Part shown: piece after piece, positions 9,829-17,142 of the stretch
How positions within the stretch are numbered: position 1 is the stretch's first letter
Layout of the letters: each line of letters starts with the position of its first letter
Assembly (NCBI RefSeq): GCF_002875705.1
Contig: NZ_MCZZ01000024.1
Coordinates: 1 to 37,882 of the forward strand
DNA length: 37,882 nucleotides
Direction: 5' to 3'
Source: Vibrio sp. 10N.261.45.E2
Lineage (GTDB): Bacteria > Pseudomonadota > Gammaproteobacteria > Enterobacterales > Vibrionaceae
Program-made: the position numbers and the translations under genes
The notes under the pieces: generated by a model
What the model was told of the DNA's origin: nothing
Seen by the model: the letters and a program-made list of their open reading frames with translations, nothing else
Databases searched by the model: none

Positions 9829-11619
9829 TTAAGCGTGAGCAAGTGGAGTAGTTGCTTGGCGTAGCCACTCTAACGTGTCACCTTCAACTAGTGGGCTAAC
9901 GTCGTTCCACACTTTTTCGTGGTAATCGTTTAGCCACGCCAGTTCAGGTCTTGTCAATAGGTCAACGTTGATGTTGCGCTTATCGATAGGGCAACGTGTT
10001 AGCGATTCAAACGTTAGCACCGAGAAATCACCTTGAGTTGGAAGCTCAACAACCAGCTCTAAGTTTTCGATGCGAATACCAAACTCATCGGCACGGTAGT
10101 AACCCGGCTCATTTGATAACACCATACCTTCAACAAGAGGGACGTCGATTAGCTTCTTAGAGATGCTTTGCGGGCCTTCATGAACACTTAGGAAGTGACC
10201 AACACCGTGACCAGTACCGTGGTCATAGTCGAAGCCTTCTGCCCATAAGTGCTGACGCGCTAGGATATCAAGTTGGAAACCACGAGTGCCCTGTGGGAAA
10301 CGCGCACGTGCAATGCCGATGTGACCTTTAAGCGCTAATGTGAACTGCTGGATCATTTCGTCGCTTGGCTGGCCAATCGCAATAGTACGAGTGATGTCGG
10401 TTGTACCATCTAAGTACTGACCGCCTGAATCGACTAGGTACAGAGTATTCATCTCTAACTGACCTGGTTCAGGTTGATTCTCGTGGTTGTAGTGACACAT
10501 AGCAGCGTTGCCGCCTGCTGCTGAAATGGTGTCAAAACTTAGGTCCATTAGTGTTGGATCTTGCTCGCGGAATGATTGTACTTTGTCAGCCAACACCGCT
10601 TCGTTGTGCAGGCTGCCTTGCGCTACTTCTGCATCAATCCAAGACAAAAACTTGGCCATCGCAACACCATCACGAATGTGACACGCTTTCATGCCCGCAA
10701 TTTCAGTTGCGTTCTTAGCAGCCTTTGGCATTAAGCACGGGTCTGCTGCTTCAATGATATGAGCACCTGCGTTTTGTAGAACAAGCGTGTACCAAGCGTT
10801 GCTTGTGCCTGAATCAACTGACACATTCTTACCTTCTAAAGATTGAAGACGTGCTTCAAGCTCAGATGGGTGAGAAACACGAATACCATTACCAACGTGC
10901 GTCTCAAAGCCAGCAGGGATACGAGCCGGGTCTAAGAAGAAATCGACACTTTCATCGGCGTGAATGATGGCATTAGACAACACAACCGGTAGGCGAGATA
11001 CGTCCAAACCACGAATGTTAAGCAACCAACAGATAGAATCTAGTTCAGTAAGGATTGCGGCATCAGCACCTTTGGCTTTTAGTAGGCCTGCAATTTCAGC
11101 ACGTTTGCTTTCACTTGATTGACCAACGGCGTCGGTCACCATTAGACGAACATCAGATACCACAGGCTCAGGGCGATCAGACCAAAGCTCATCAATCGGG
11201 TTTGCTGTTAATGTTGTGAGTTCTACTTTATCAGCCAGTTTAGCTTGTGCGCCTTTCAACCAAGCCGCTGTGTGCATGCGTGGGTCAAATGCTACCTTGC
11301 TGCCTTGCGCTAGTGAATTGATGATCCAATCTAAAGTCGGCTCTTCAATAAGGTGGCGATACTCAAATAACTCTGCTGGTACCTGCTTACGAACCTGAAC
11401 GGTGTAGCGACCATCAACAAAAATAGCAGCGTTTTCGCGGGTAATAACTGCTGCACCTGCAGAGCCAGTGAAACCTGATAACCAGTGAAGTCGCTCGTTA
11501 TGAGCTGGAACGTATTCGCCTAGGTACTCATCTTCGTGTGGGATGATAACAGCATCTAGTTGGTTCGCTTCAAGCCAAGCTCGAACCGCAGTAACGCGTT
11601 CCGCAGTGATATTGTGCAT
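9829..11619 (-). CDS. Xaa-Pro aminopeptidase (aminopeptidase P family, M24B)
   Basis: A cytosolic metallopeptidase that removes N-terminal residues preceding proline. At 596 residues it is the long three-domain form: two creatinase-like N-terminal domains and a C-terminal pita-bread catalytic domain. E. coli PepP is the shorter form, at about 440 residues. Metal ligands are recognisable: two Asp in VDSGGQYLDGTTDIT (about 395-408), His in GHGVGHFLSVHEGP (about 470), Glu in SNEPGYY (about 505) and Glu in IRIENLELV (about 522). No signal peptide is seen. An AAGGAT ribosome site precedes the ATG. A LysR regulator lies upstream on the same strand, 122 bases away. Confidence 0.93.
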   Translation of the reverse strand: MHNITAERVTAVRAWLEANQLDAVIIPHEDEYLGEYVPAHNERLHWLSGFTGSAGAAVITRENAAIFVDGRYTVQVRKQVPAELFEYRHLIEEPTLDWIINSLAQGSKVAFDPRMHTAAWLKGAQAKLADKVELTTLTANPIDELWSDRPEPVVSDVRLMVTDAVGQSSESKRAEIAGLLKAKGADAAILTELDSICWLLNIRGLDVSRLPVVLSNAIIHADESVDFFLDPARIPAGFETHVGNGIRVSHPSELEARLQSLEGKNVSVDSGTSNAWYTLVLQNAGAHIIEAADPCLMPKAAKNATEIAGMKACHIRDGVAMAKFLSWIDAEVAQGSLHNEAVLADKVQSFREQDPTLMDLSFDTISAAGGNAAMCHYNHENQPEPGQLEMNTLYLVDSGGQYLDGTTDITRTIAIGQPSDEMIQQFTLALKGHIGIARARFPQGTRGFQLDILARQHLWAEGFDYDHGTGHGVGHFLSVHEGPQSISKKLIDVPLVEGMVLSNEPGYYRADEFGIRIENLELVVELPTQGDFSVLTFESLTRCPIDKRNINVDLLTRPELAWLNDYHEKVWNDVSPLVEGDTLEWLRQATTPLAHA

Positions 11620-11741
11620 CTGTGTTTATCCTTATTGTTAGGGTCCTTGTTAACACTCACAGTAGATATACATGTGAGGGGACTTATTAGGTCAATAAGC
11701 TAGCGCTTTTGTTCGTTTGCTGCAAACGCTGTACGCCATTT

Positions 11742-12683
11742 TTATCTAAGGTGCAGAGTTTTTTCTTTGATGATATCTCGCAACCAAGTTAACGCTGGGT
11801 CATTTTCTCTATCACGGTGCCAAAACAGAGTGTATGCCATCGGCGGAAATTCCATTGGCAGAGGGACAACGACTAAGTCGAGTTGTTTGGCAACAAGGTA
11901 GGTGAAGTGACTTGGTGCCGTAAATACAAAGTCAGTGTAGGTACACAGGCTAGCCGCACTGTTGAAGTCGGGAACAGAAATAGCGATATCACGTTGGTGA
12001 CCAAGATCAGCGAGCTTGTAGTCGAGAAGCCAACGATCGTTACCATCACACCTTACTTGTACATGACGCTGTGCAAGGTAGGTTTCCAGATCCCATTTGC
12101 CACTCAGAGCCGGGTGGTTGCGCCTTAATACACACATCTGTGCATCTCGGTAGATCTCTTGTTCGCAAATATCATCTGGCGGCAGCATGGTTAAACGCGC
12201 GTCGTTGATGTCGATGTCTTTACCTGTGAGACCAATATCTAACTCACCAAGTTGTAACTTCTTAAAGGTCTGTTCTGTCCACGCGTGGGTGTTGATATTC
12301 ACTTTAGGAGCTTGCCGAAATATAGCCGGTAGGAAGTGGGGAAGAATAAGCGGGTAAACACTCTCAACAGCTGCAATGTGAAAGCTGTGGTCACTGTTGT
12401 TTGGAATAAACGTCTCTGGTTGGGTGAGTACATCAAGCTGGTTTATCAATGTTTCTAGCCGAGGCTTAAGAAAAACCGCCTTTGGTGTTGGTCGCAGTCC
12501 ATGAGCACTTCGTGTGAAAAGGGGATCATTAAATTGCTCACGAAGTTTGGCCAATGACTTACTCACAGCAGACTGGCTCAGACACAATCGATGTGCAGTG
12601 CGTGTAACACTTAGTTCTTCCATCAACACTTGTAAGCAAACCAGTAGGTTTAAGTCGAGGCGTGATAGCTTCTCAATATTCAT
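11742..12683 (-). CDS. LysR-family transcriptional regulator
   Basis: This 313-residue protein has an N-terminal winged helix-turn-helix (LDLNLLVCLQVLMEELSVTRTAHRLCLSQSAVSKSLAKLRE, given here by position about 9-48) and a LysR substrate-binding domain in the remainder. The segment NDPLFTRSAHGLRPTP is the classic family signature. It is divergent from the MFS pump gene with about 100 bases between the starts, the usual layout for a LysR regulator controlling its neighbour and itself. The effector is unknown. Confidence 0.93.
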   Translation of the reverse strand: MNIEKLSRLDLNLLVCLQVLMEELSVTRTAHRLCLSQSAVSKSLAKLREQFNDPLFTRSAHGLRPTPKAVFLKPRLETLINQLDVLTQPETFIPNNSDHSFHIAAVESVYPLILPHFLPAIFRQAPKVNINTHAWTEQTFKKLQLGELDIGLTGKDIDINDARLTMLPPDDICEQEIYRDAQMCVLRRNHPALSGKWDLETYLAQRHVQVRCDGNDRWLLDYKLADLGHQRDIAISVPDFNSAASLCTYTDFVFTAPSHFTYLVAKQLDLVVVPLPMEFPPMAYTLFWHRDRENDPALTWLRDIIKEKTLHLR

Positions 12684-12784
12684 ATGAGTTTCCTACTTGG
12701 AATAATGCTAATGAGTATATGCCATTTTTGTTCATATCTTTAGTTGGTTATTATGCACCTAAATTGACTCATCCGGAGAATCTT

Positions 12785-13984
12785 GTGCCTTCTAACGCGC
12801 TTCCAACCCCTAGTAAACTGCAGGTTGCTTTATTGGCAATGCTGGTTTTATTTAGCCCTTTGGCTATTGATATCTACTTACCAGCTCTGCCGCAAATTTC
12901 GACAGCGTTTCACGTGGAACATGCACTAGCACAAGATACGATTACTTGGTTTTTATTTGCCATGGGTGTCGGCCAACTGTTTGCTGGCCCTTTGGCGGAT
13001 AAGTTAGGACGTCGAACCGTTGCATTGGGAGGTGTTAGTATCTATGCATTGAGCGCTTGCTTGGCGTGGGCAGCTCAATCGATTGATATGATGCTAATAG
13101 CTCGGCTGCTACAAGGCTTAGGAGCTTGTGCGACTTCTGTAGCTGCCTTTGCAACGGTTCGCGATCTATTTGGCCCAGAGAAGAGTGGCCGAATGATCAG
13201 CTACCTCAATGGTGCGATTTGTTTCATTCCTGCGTTGGCTCCAATTCTTGGCGCTTGGCTAACGCATCAATTTGGCTGGCGCTCGAACTTCAGCTTTATG
13301 GCAGGCTTCGCGGTAGTCGTAGGCTCTATCTTGTTTTTCCAAATGAAAGAGTCTAACCCAGCGACAGAAAAGGTTGCGGTGTTCAAACTAGAGCGATACT
13401 GGTCAGTATTGAAAACACCATCGTTCCTTTTTCACGCAACCTTGTGTTTGATGGCGATGGCGGTAATTCTTGCTTACGTAACTTCAGCACCGGTTGTGTT
13501 GATGGAAAACCTAGGCTTGAGCATGAAAGAGTTTACCTTCTGGTTTGGTCTTAATGCGGCGATTAACATTGCGGCTGCGTTTACGGCTCCTAAATTCATG
13601 GACCGCTTTGGTACATACAAGGCATTGGTGGTTGGTATCTCAATGCTAGGTTTAGCGGGCGTGATTATGTTGGTGCTTGCTGAGCACGCGACTCCAATCG
13701 CGTTCATGCTACCAATCTTCTTATCATCGGTTGGCTTTGCTTGGATTCTTGGTGCAGCAGCAGGTAAAGCTTTAGAGCCTTTTGGTGACCGTGCGGGTAC
13801 AGCTGCTGCACTGCTAGGCTTGTTCCAAATGAGTGGTTCAGGGCTTCTTGTGGGCACCATGCAACGTCTTGATTTAACATCGCAAGTGATGATCGCTCTG
13901 CAAATGTTCCTGATTGTTCCTGCATTGTTGGTACTTGCGAGTAAGGCGGGTAAGTCTTGGCATGCGACGTTTGCTAAGGCATAA
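12785..13984 (+). CDS. Bcr/CflA-family MFS drug efflux transporter
   Basis: A 12-helix inner-membrane proton antiporter of the DHA1 drug class. Family motifs are the helix-1 sequence PLAIDIYLPALPQI, GQLFAGPLADKLGRR (motif A, about residues 60-75) and RLLQGLGACATSVAAFATVRD. The GTG at 12785 is chosen as start: GGAG at 12775-12778 is six bases upstream, and it places helix 1 at the normal position, giving 399 residues. An in-frame ATG at 12662 would overlap the divergent LysR gene and add 41 residues with no family similarity. A parS-like site is embedded near codon 41. Substrate is unknown. Confidence 0.9.
   Translation: MPSNALPTPSKLQVALLAMLVLFSPLAIDIYLPALPQISTAFHVEHALAQDTITWFLFAMGVGQLFAGPLADKLGRRTVALGGVSIYALSACLAWAAQSIDMMLIARLLQGLGACATSVAAFATVRDLFGPEKSGRMISYLNGAICFIPALAPILGAWLTHQFGWRSNFSFMAGFAVVVGSILFFQMKESNPATEKVAVFKLERYWSVLKTPSFLFHATLCLMAMAVILAYVTSAPVVLMENLGLSMKEFTFWFGLNAAINIAAAFTAPKFMDRFGTYKALVVGISMLGLAGVIMLVLAEHATPIAFMLPIFLSSVGFAWILGAAAGKALEPFGDRAGTAAALLGLFQMSGSGLLVGTMQRLDLTSQVMIALQMFLIVPALLVLASKAGKSWHATFAKA
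12906..12921 (-). promoter_or_regulatory. parS centromere site 3 (inside MFS gene)
   Basis: CGTTTCACGTGGAACA matches the parS 16-mer at 15 of 16 positions, differing only at the outermost base, which is variable in the published consensus. It encodes AFHVEH in the pump gene. Confidence 0.85.
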
Positions 13985-13994
13985 GTTACAAGGG

Positions 13995-14064
13995 TGACAA
14001 AATATACAAATGGCGGTTTTCGAAACGTTAAAACATGGTATATTTGTCATTCATTGAAACGTTA
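13995..14064. repeat. Inverted and direct repeats upstream of the H-NS-like gene
   Basis: TGACAAAATATAC (13995-14007) is complementary, with one bulged base, to GTATATTTGTCA (14038-14049). The direct repeat GAAACGTTA occurs at 14022-14030 and 14056-14064. The block lies between the pump stop and the small gene at 14087. It could be an operator array or a long hairpin ending the pump transcript; there is no T-run. Confidence 0.55.
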
Positions 14065-14086
14065 GTCCCCAACGGAAAATACTGTA

Positions 14087-14368
14087 ATGTCATTAACAAC
14101 CTACGAAATGGCGCGCGTCTTAGAACAAATGGAAGATGCACCTGAAAAGGTCATGTTTGGTAAACTGCTTAAAGAGCTAGGCAACCAAAGTGAAGAGCGT
14201 ATTCGCAGTGCGGCAAAACAAGTTCCAATCGATACTTTGCGAGATATCATTTACCAATTTCAGCGTGTGGTAGAGTCTCGTAAGGGTGAGCAGGTTCAGC
14301 TATTGGCAAAAGAACTTGCAGAGCAAGGCATCTCTGCTGAAGAGCTACAAGCTTTTCTAAATAAGTAA
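14087..14368 (+). CDS. Small H-NS-like protein lacking a DNA-binding domain
   Basis: This 93-residue, probably all-helical protein is highly charged and has no signal peptide. Residues about 37-69 (ERIRSAAKQVPIDTLRDI... through RVVESRKGEQ) align by eye with the H-NS N-terminal oligomerisation region (IRxxRAxAR-xTxExLEExLxKLxxVVxERK). Residues 73-92 (LLAKELAEQGISAEELQAFL) resemble the second dimerisation helix plus the xGLxPEExxAxL element of Vibrio H-NS. The C-terminal DNA-binding motif of H-NS is absent. It may modulate H-NS family proteins, as truncated H-NS paralogues do, but this is inference. It is monocistronic: repeats upstream, a perfect terminator downstream. Confidence 0.75.
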   Translation: MSLTTYEMARVLEQMEDAPEKVMFGKLLKELGNQSEERIRSAAKQVPIDTLRDIIYQFQRVVESRKGEQVQLLAKELAEQGISAEELQAFLNK

Positions 14369-14388
14369 GCTTATCCCAGTTAAAAAAG

Positions 14389-14414
14389 AAACCACTCAAT
14401 TGAGTGGTTTTTTG
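14389..14414. terminator. Bidirectional terminator
   Basis: A perfect palindrome, AAACCACTCAATTGAGTGGTTT, flanked by an A-run on the left and a T-run on the right. It serves the H-NS-like gene (plus) and the bufferin operon end (minus). Confidence 0.9.
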
Positions 14415-14468
14415 CGTTTGGGCTGTAGCCATTTAGCTTTAGCTATTCAAAAGAGGTGAAAACTCATC

Positions 14469-14927
14469 TTAATTCCTGAATTGCGCATTCAAAACTCTAT
14501 CAAGTGAGAATGGTCCTGCGCCCCACACGACAACGATAAGAATCATTAATCCCCATAACTGATGATCGTAGAAGCCTTGATCCCACAATACAGGGTAAGA
14601 CACGACAGCAATGATATTGAAAACGAATAACACAGCAGCCATAGGTCGTGTTAATAAACCGAGTGCTAAGAACACCGGCAGAATTAACTCAGCGGCAGTT
14701 CCCATGTAAGCAGCCAGTTCCCAAGGTAGCAGTGGCACTTGGTATTCCAACTCAAACAAGTAAAGCGTGCTATCCCAAGTCGCTATCTTAGTGAGCCCAG
14801 AATTAAAGAATACCCACGCCACCCAAAGGCGACAAAATAGTAGAAGCACTGGAACAAAAAGGGCCTGTGATTTCTCAATCAAACTGTCGTATTGAGCCAT
14901 CATGTTCGTGACTGTGTTGTTATCCAT
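14469..14927 (-). CDS. bufD: DoxX-family membrane protein (BufD-like)
   Basis: A four-helix DoxX-family inner-membrane protein of 152 residues. Helix 1 is in LFVPVLLLFCRLWVAWVFFN, which includes the family's R-x-x-x-A-x-x-F feature. The segment GTAAELILPVFLALGLLTRP is the typical DoxX centre. In bufferin operons the DoxX protein is the membrane partner and is proposed to help modification or redox handling. The ATG at 14927 is preferred over 14948: GGAG is well spaced and it starts just after the bufC stop, instead of overlapping it by 20 bases. It is the last gene of the operon. Confidence 0.85.
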   Translation of the reverse strand: MDNNTVTNMMAQYDSLIEKSQALFVPVLLLFCRLWVAWVFFNSGLTKIATWDSTLYLFELEYQVPLLPWELAAYMGTAAELILPVFLALGLLTRPMAAVLFVFNIIAVVSYPVLWDQGFYDHQLWGLMILIVVVWGAGPFSLDRVLNAQFRN

Positions 14928-14928
14928 G

Positions 14929-15696
14929 TTATGTCTCCAATTCGGCATTGATTGAAAAACCTGAGATGACGTTTAGCGCCATAACAGTATTCAGATGTTG
15001 TAGTAAGAAAGGGTCGATTGCTGAGAGTGTTTGACCCGATTGCAATTCAGTTAAGAGTTGGTGGCTCTCTTTACTCAAACTATGACTTTCAACCTGTGAA
15101 TTCTCAGCTCGGATTAACACCCCAAACTCAGCTTGATTGATGTCTAGTCCGTCGAGTTGTTGCTGATAGATGGCTTGTTCAAGTGCGATAATCGTGTAAC
15201 TAGAGTTCACCAGTGTTACCGAATCTTTGAGATGAAAGACCAAAGCACCTTGCTGCTCTTGTGGTACATCAGCAAGACAAGAAAGAGGTCTCTGGTCGGT
15301 ATGTACTTGTGACGTAAACCTTGCCAAGCTGTCTTTTTGCCATTCATACAACGCCACTTCACCGAGATAAGGTGCAGCCTCGATAACGGCAGGAAAGGCT
15401 TTTATAGTCTGCTCAAAGTGTTCACCGTAACCGCTGACATCACCAGAGGTCGATGGATAACTTAAGACATGTTTACGAGCCATCTGTTGGAAGCACTCTT
15501 CACCAACTAACATTTCAGTGAGTGGGTAGGTTGCTGCCAGAACTTCGCTCAAGCTGATCACAAAGTTATTACGGTAAATCTGGATTCGCTGTTCATCGGT
15601 AAAATGGTCGCTCACTATGTTGCAGTGCTCACCATTGTTTTGATAGCGTAGGGCGTTAGCAAACTCCAATTGAACATCTGCTAGGGAGTGGCTCAT
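14929..15696 (-). CDS. bufC: DUF2063 / HvfC-BufC-like partner protein
   Basis: A 255-residue protein with the DUF2063 N-terminal domain: LADVQLEFANAL, then EQRIQIYRNNFVISLSEVLAATYPLTEMLVGEECF (positions about 34-70), then PSTSGDVSGYGEHF, PYLGEVALYEW. In related systems this protein forms a complex with the MNIO enzyme and delivers the precursor peptide. The name putative DNA-binding domain sometimes attached to the family is not supported by function. Its ATG overlaps the bufB stop by four bases (ATGA), so the two are translationally coupled. Confidence 0.9.
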   Translation of the reverse strand: MSHSLADVQLEFANALRYQNNGEHCNIVSDHFTDEQRIQIYRNNFVISLSEVLAATYPLTEMLVGEECFQQMARKHVLSYPSTSGDVSGYGEHFEQTIKAFPAVIEAAPYLGEVALYEWQKDSLARFTSQVHTDQRPLSCLADVPQEQQGALVFHLKDSVTLVNSSYTIIALEQAIYQQQLDGLDINQAEFGVLIRAENSQVESHSLSKESHQLLTELQSGQTLSAIDPFLLQHLNTVMALNVISGFSINAELET

Positions 15697-16553
15697 GATG
15701 CGCGACTCCTTTGGTTGAACTTGTCGTGTTGATACAAGATGTCACTGGCTTTGGTTGCTTCAGCCAATAAAACTTGGGGCTCTGGGATATCTAGATCCCA
15801 CTCAATCAAGGTATGGCGCAAACCATGTTGTGCTATCCAATCGGTATAGAGTTGCCACACTTCGTCACAGACAGGTTTACTGTGTGTGTCTATCCAGATC
15901 TCACCTTGTTCAAGCTTCTTTTTGGTAAAACCTGCCAAGTGAATCTCTTCCACTTTGTCTGCAGGTATTCCTCTTAAGTACTCATCACAGCTGAAGCCAT
16001 GATTAAAAGATGAGACGAAAATATTATTGAAATCGAGCAGTAGTCGACACTCGGTGCGCTTTTGTACTTCAGCCAAAAACTCCCACTCTGGGATAGTTGA
16101 ATGTTTGAAGGCAAGGTAGCTCGATGGATTCTCAATCAGCATAGGGCGTTGCAGGCTGTCTTGTACTTCGATGACATTGCGACAGAACACTTCTAGCGCT
16201 TCTTCGGTATAAGGCAGCGGTAATAAGTCATTGAAATAATGACCACCAGTCTGACTCCAGCTGAGATGATCAGAAACCAAGAAGGGTTCGATATCATCAA
16301 TGAGCTCTTTTAATTGCACCAGATGATGTTGATTGATGCGCTCGACAGAACCGAGAGATAATCCAACACCATGACAACTAATGTTGTGTGCGCTGCGAAT
16401 TTCTCTGAGTTTTTGGCGTTGCGGTGATTGAGCTAAGAAGTAGTTCTCGCTGTGGACTTCGAACCAACTTACTAAGGCTGGAGTTTGGCTAAAGAAGTCC
16501 AAGTGCGGTGTCCTAAGGCCAACCCCTGCGTTGGGATGAAGAGTTTGAGTCAC
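15693..16553 (-). CDS. bufB: Multinuclear non-heme iron oxygenase (DUF692, BufB-like)
   Basis: A 286-residue DUF692/MNIO TIM-barrel enzyme. The iron-ligand motifs are present in order: EVHSENYF (about 32-39), HGVGLSLGS (about 61-69), SDHLSWS (about 95), ENPSSYL (about 144), LLDFNNIFVS (about 173), NHG (about 184), EIHLAG (about 207) and DTHSKPV (about 225). MNIO enzymes oxidise cysteines of RiPP precursors; in bufferins they are reported to make thiooxazole-type modifications. The adjacent DUF2282 peptide gene supplies the substrate and DUF2063 the partner. Specific chemistry here is inferred from the family. Confidence 0.92.
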   Translation of the reverse strand: MTQTLHPNAGVGLRTPHLDFFSQTPALVSWFEVHSENYFLAQSPQRQKLREIRSAHNISCHGVGLSLGSVERINQHHLVQLKELIDDIEPFLVSDHLSWSQTGGHYFNDLLPLPYTEEALEVFCRNVIEVQDSLQRPMLIENPSSYLAFKHSTIPEWEFLAEVQKRTECRLLLDFNNIFVSSFNHGFSCDEYLRGIPADKVEEIHLAGFTKKKLEQGEIWIDTHSKPVCDEVWQLYTDWIAQHGLRHTLIEWDLDIPEPQVLLAEATKASDILYQHDKFNQRSRAS

Positions 16554-16617
16554 AACGGTTCTCCTAATCGGAAGTGGAGGTGAGCTGAATATCAGCCCAC
16601 CATACTAAGCAGCTCAA

Positions 16618-16878
16618 TTATGATGATTGAGTGTTACCACCAGTTAATTTGCCACACAGTCCTTTAGGAACGACCACGAATGCATCGGATTGGTTGTCTT
16701 CTTTTGCTGTACCCGCACATGAACTTGTTTTAGTTGCACAGTCATTTTGGCCAGCTTTTGCCACGCCGTAGCATTTTTCTTTCGCTGCTGCTTCCGCAGG
16801 TGCTGATGTAAGAACGGCACCGCCAAACGCTAGTACACTTGTGATTGCAGCTGTAACAGCAAGATTAGAATTTTTCAT
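16618..16878 (-). CDS. bufA: Bufferin precursor peptide (DUF2282, BufA1-like)
   Basis: An 86-residue exported RiPP precursor. A signal peptide ([20 protein letters not shown]...) ends near PAEA-A at about residue 30. The core carries the DUF2282 pattern with four cysteines: [26 protein letters not shown], and [14 protein letters not shown]. Bufferins are copper-binding peptides with MNIO-modified cysteines that protect the periplasm. The ATG at 16878 is preferred over 16884 because AGAGGG is seven bases upstream of the former and too close to the latter. It is the first gene of bufABCD, followed by a 64-base gap before bufB. No sigma/anti-sigma pair is adjacent. Confidence 0.9.
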   Translation of the reverse strand: MKNSNLAVTAAITSVLAFGGAVLTSAPAEAAAKEKCYGVAKAGQNDCATKTSSCAGTAKEDNQSDAFVVVPKGLCGKLTGGNTQSS

Positions 16879-16919
16879 AGTCATTCCCTCTAGGACTTAA
16901 TAGTATTTTTACATCGCAG

Positions 16920-16936
16920 GTTAATGAGTTGTTAAC
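16920..16936. promoter_or_regulatory. Candidate operator upstream of bufA
   Basis: GTTAA-N7-TTAAC is a perfect 5-bp dyad 42 bases upstream of the bufA start. On the minus strand, TTAACA followed 18 bases later by TAAAAA could form a weak sigma-70 promoter overlapping it. A role in copper control is only a guess. Confidence 0.3.
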
Positions 16937-17072
16937 TTGCTTACTAAAAAGGATAGGAAGAACTAGGAAATAATTTCACGGCATTATAAAAAATATCAAT
17001 ATTAATGATGATTTATCATTTAAGTTACTGATTTTATGATGTTAAATTTTGATTGTTTTTTCTTCTTATTAT

Positions 17073-17096
17073 CCTAAACGCAGCCTAGTGTTTAGG
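17073..17096. repeat. Inverted repeat in the uvrD promoter region
   Basis: CCTAAAC and GTTTAGG are perfect 7-base arms with a 10-base spacer. The repeat abuts TATAAT (17098-17103), a good -10 element for uvrD, so it covers the -35 position. It may be an operator. Confidence 0.4.
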
Positions 17097-17111
17097 TTAT
17101 AATCAACTTTT

Positions 17112-17127
17112 ATGTATAAATACCCAG
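17112..17127 (+). promoter_or_regulatory. Candidate LexA (SOS) box of uvrD
   Basis: ATGTATAAATACCCAG matches the E. coli uvrD SOS box as I remember it (CTGTATATATACCCAG) at 14 of 16 bases. It lies between the putative -10 (17098) and the uvrD start, where LexA would block transcription. uvrD is a known SOS gene. Confidence 0.55.
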
Positions 17128-17142
17128 TAGTGAGCATATCCA

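Noticed and set aside
11660..11685. CTCACA...TGTGAG dyad before the aminopeptidase gene as a CRP site
   Set aside because: The half-sites are in the wrong order (TCACA then TGTGA) and spacing is 11, not 6.
12662..12784. Longer N-terminus for the MFS pump
   Set aside because: It would overlap the divergent LysR gene and adds sequence unlike the family; the GTG at 12785 has a good ribosome site.
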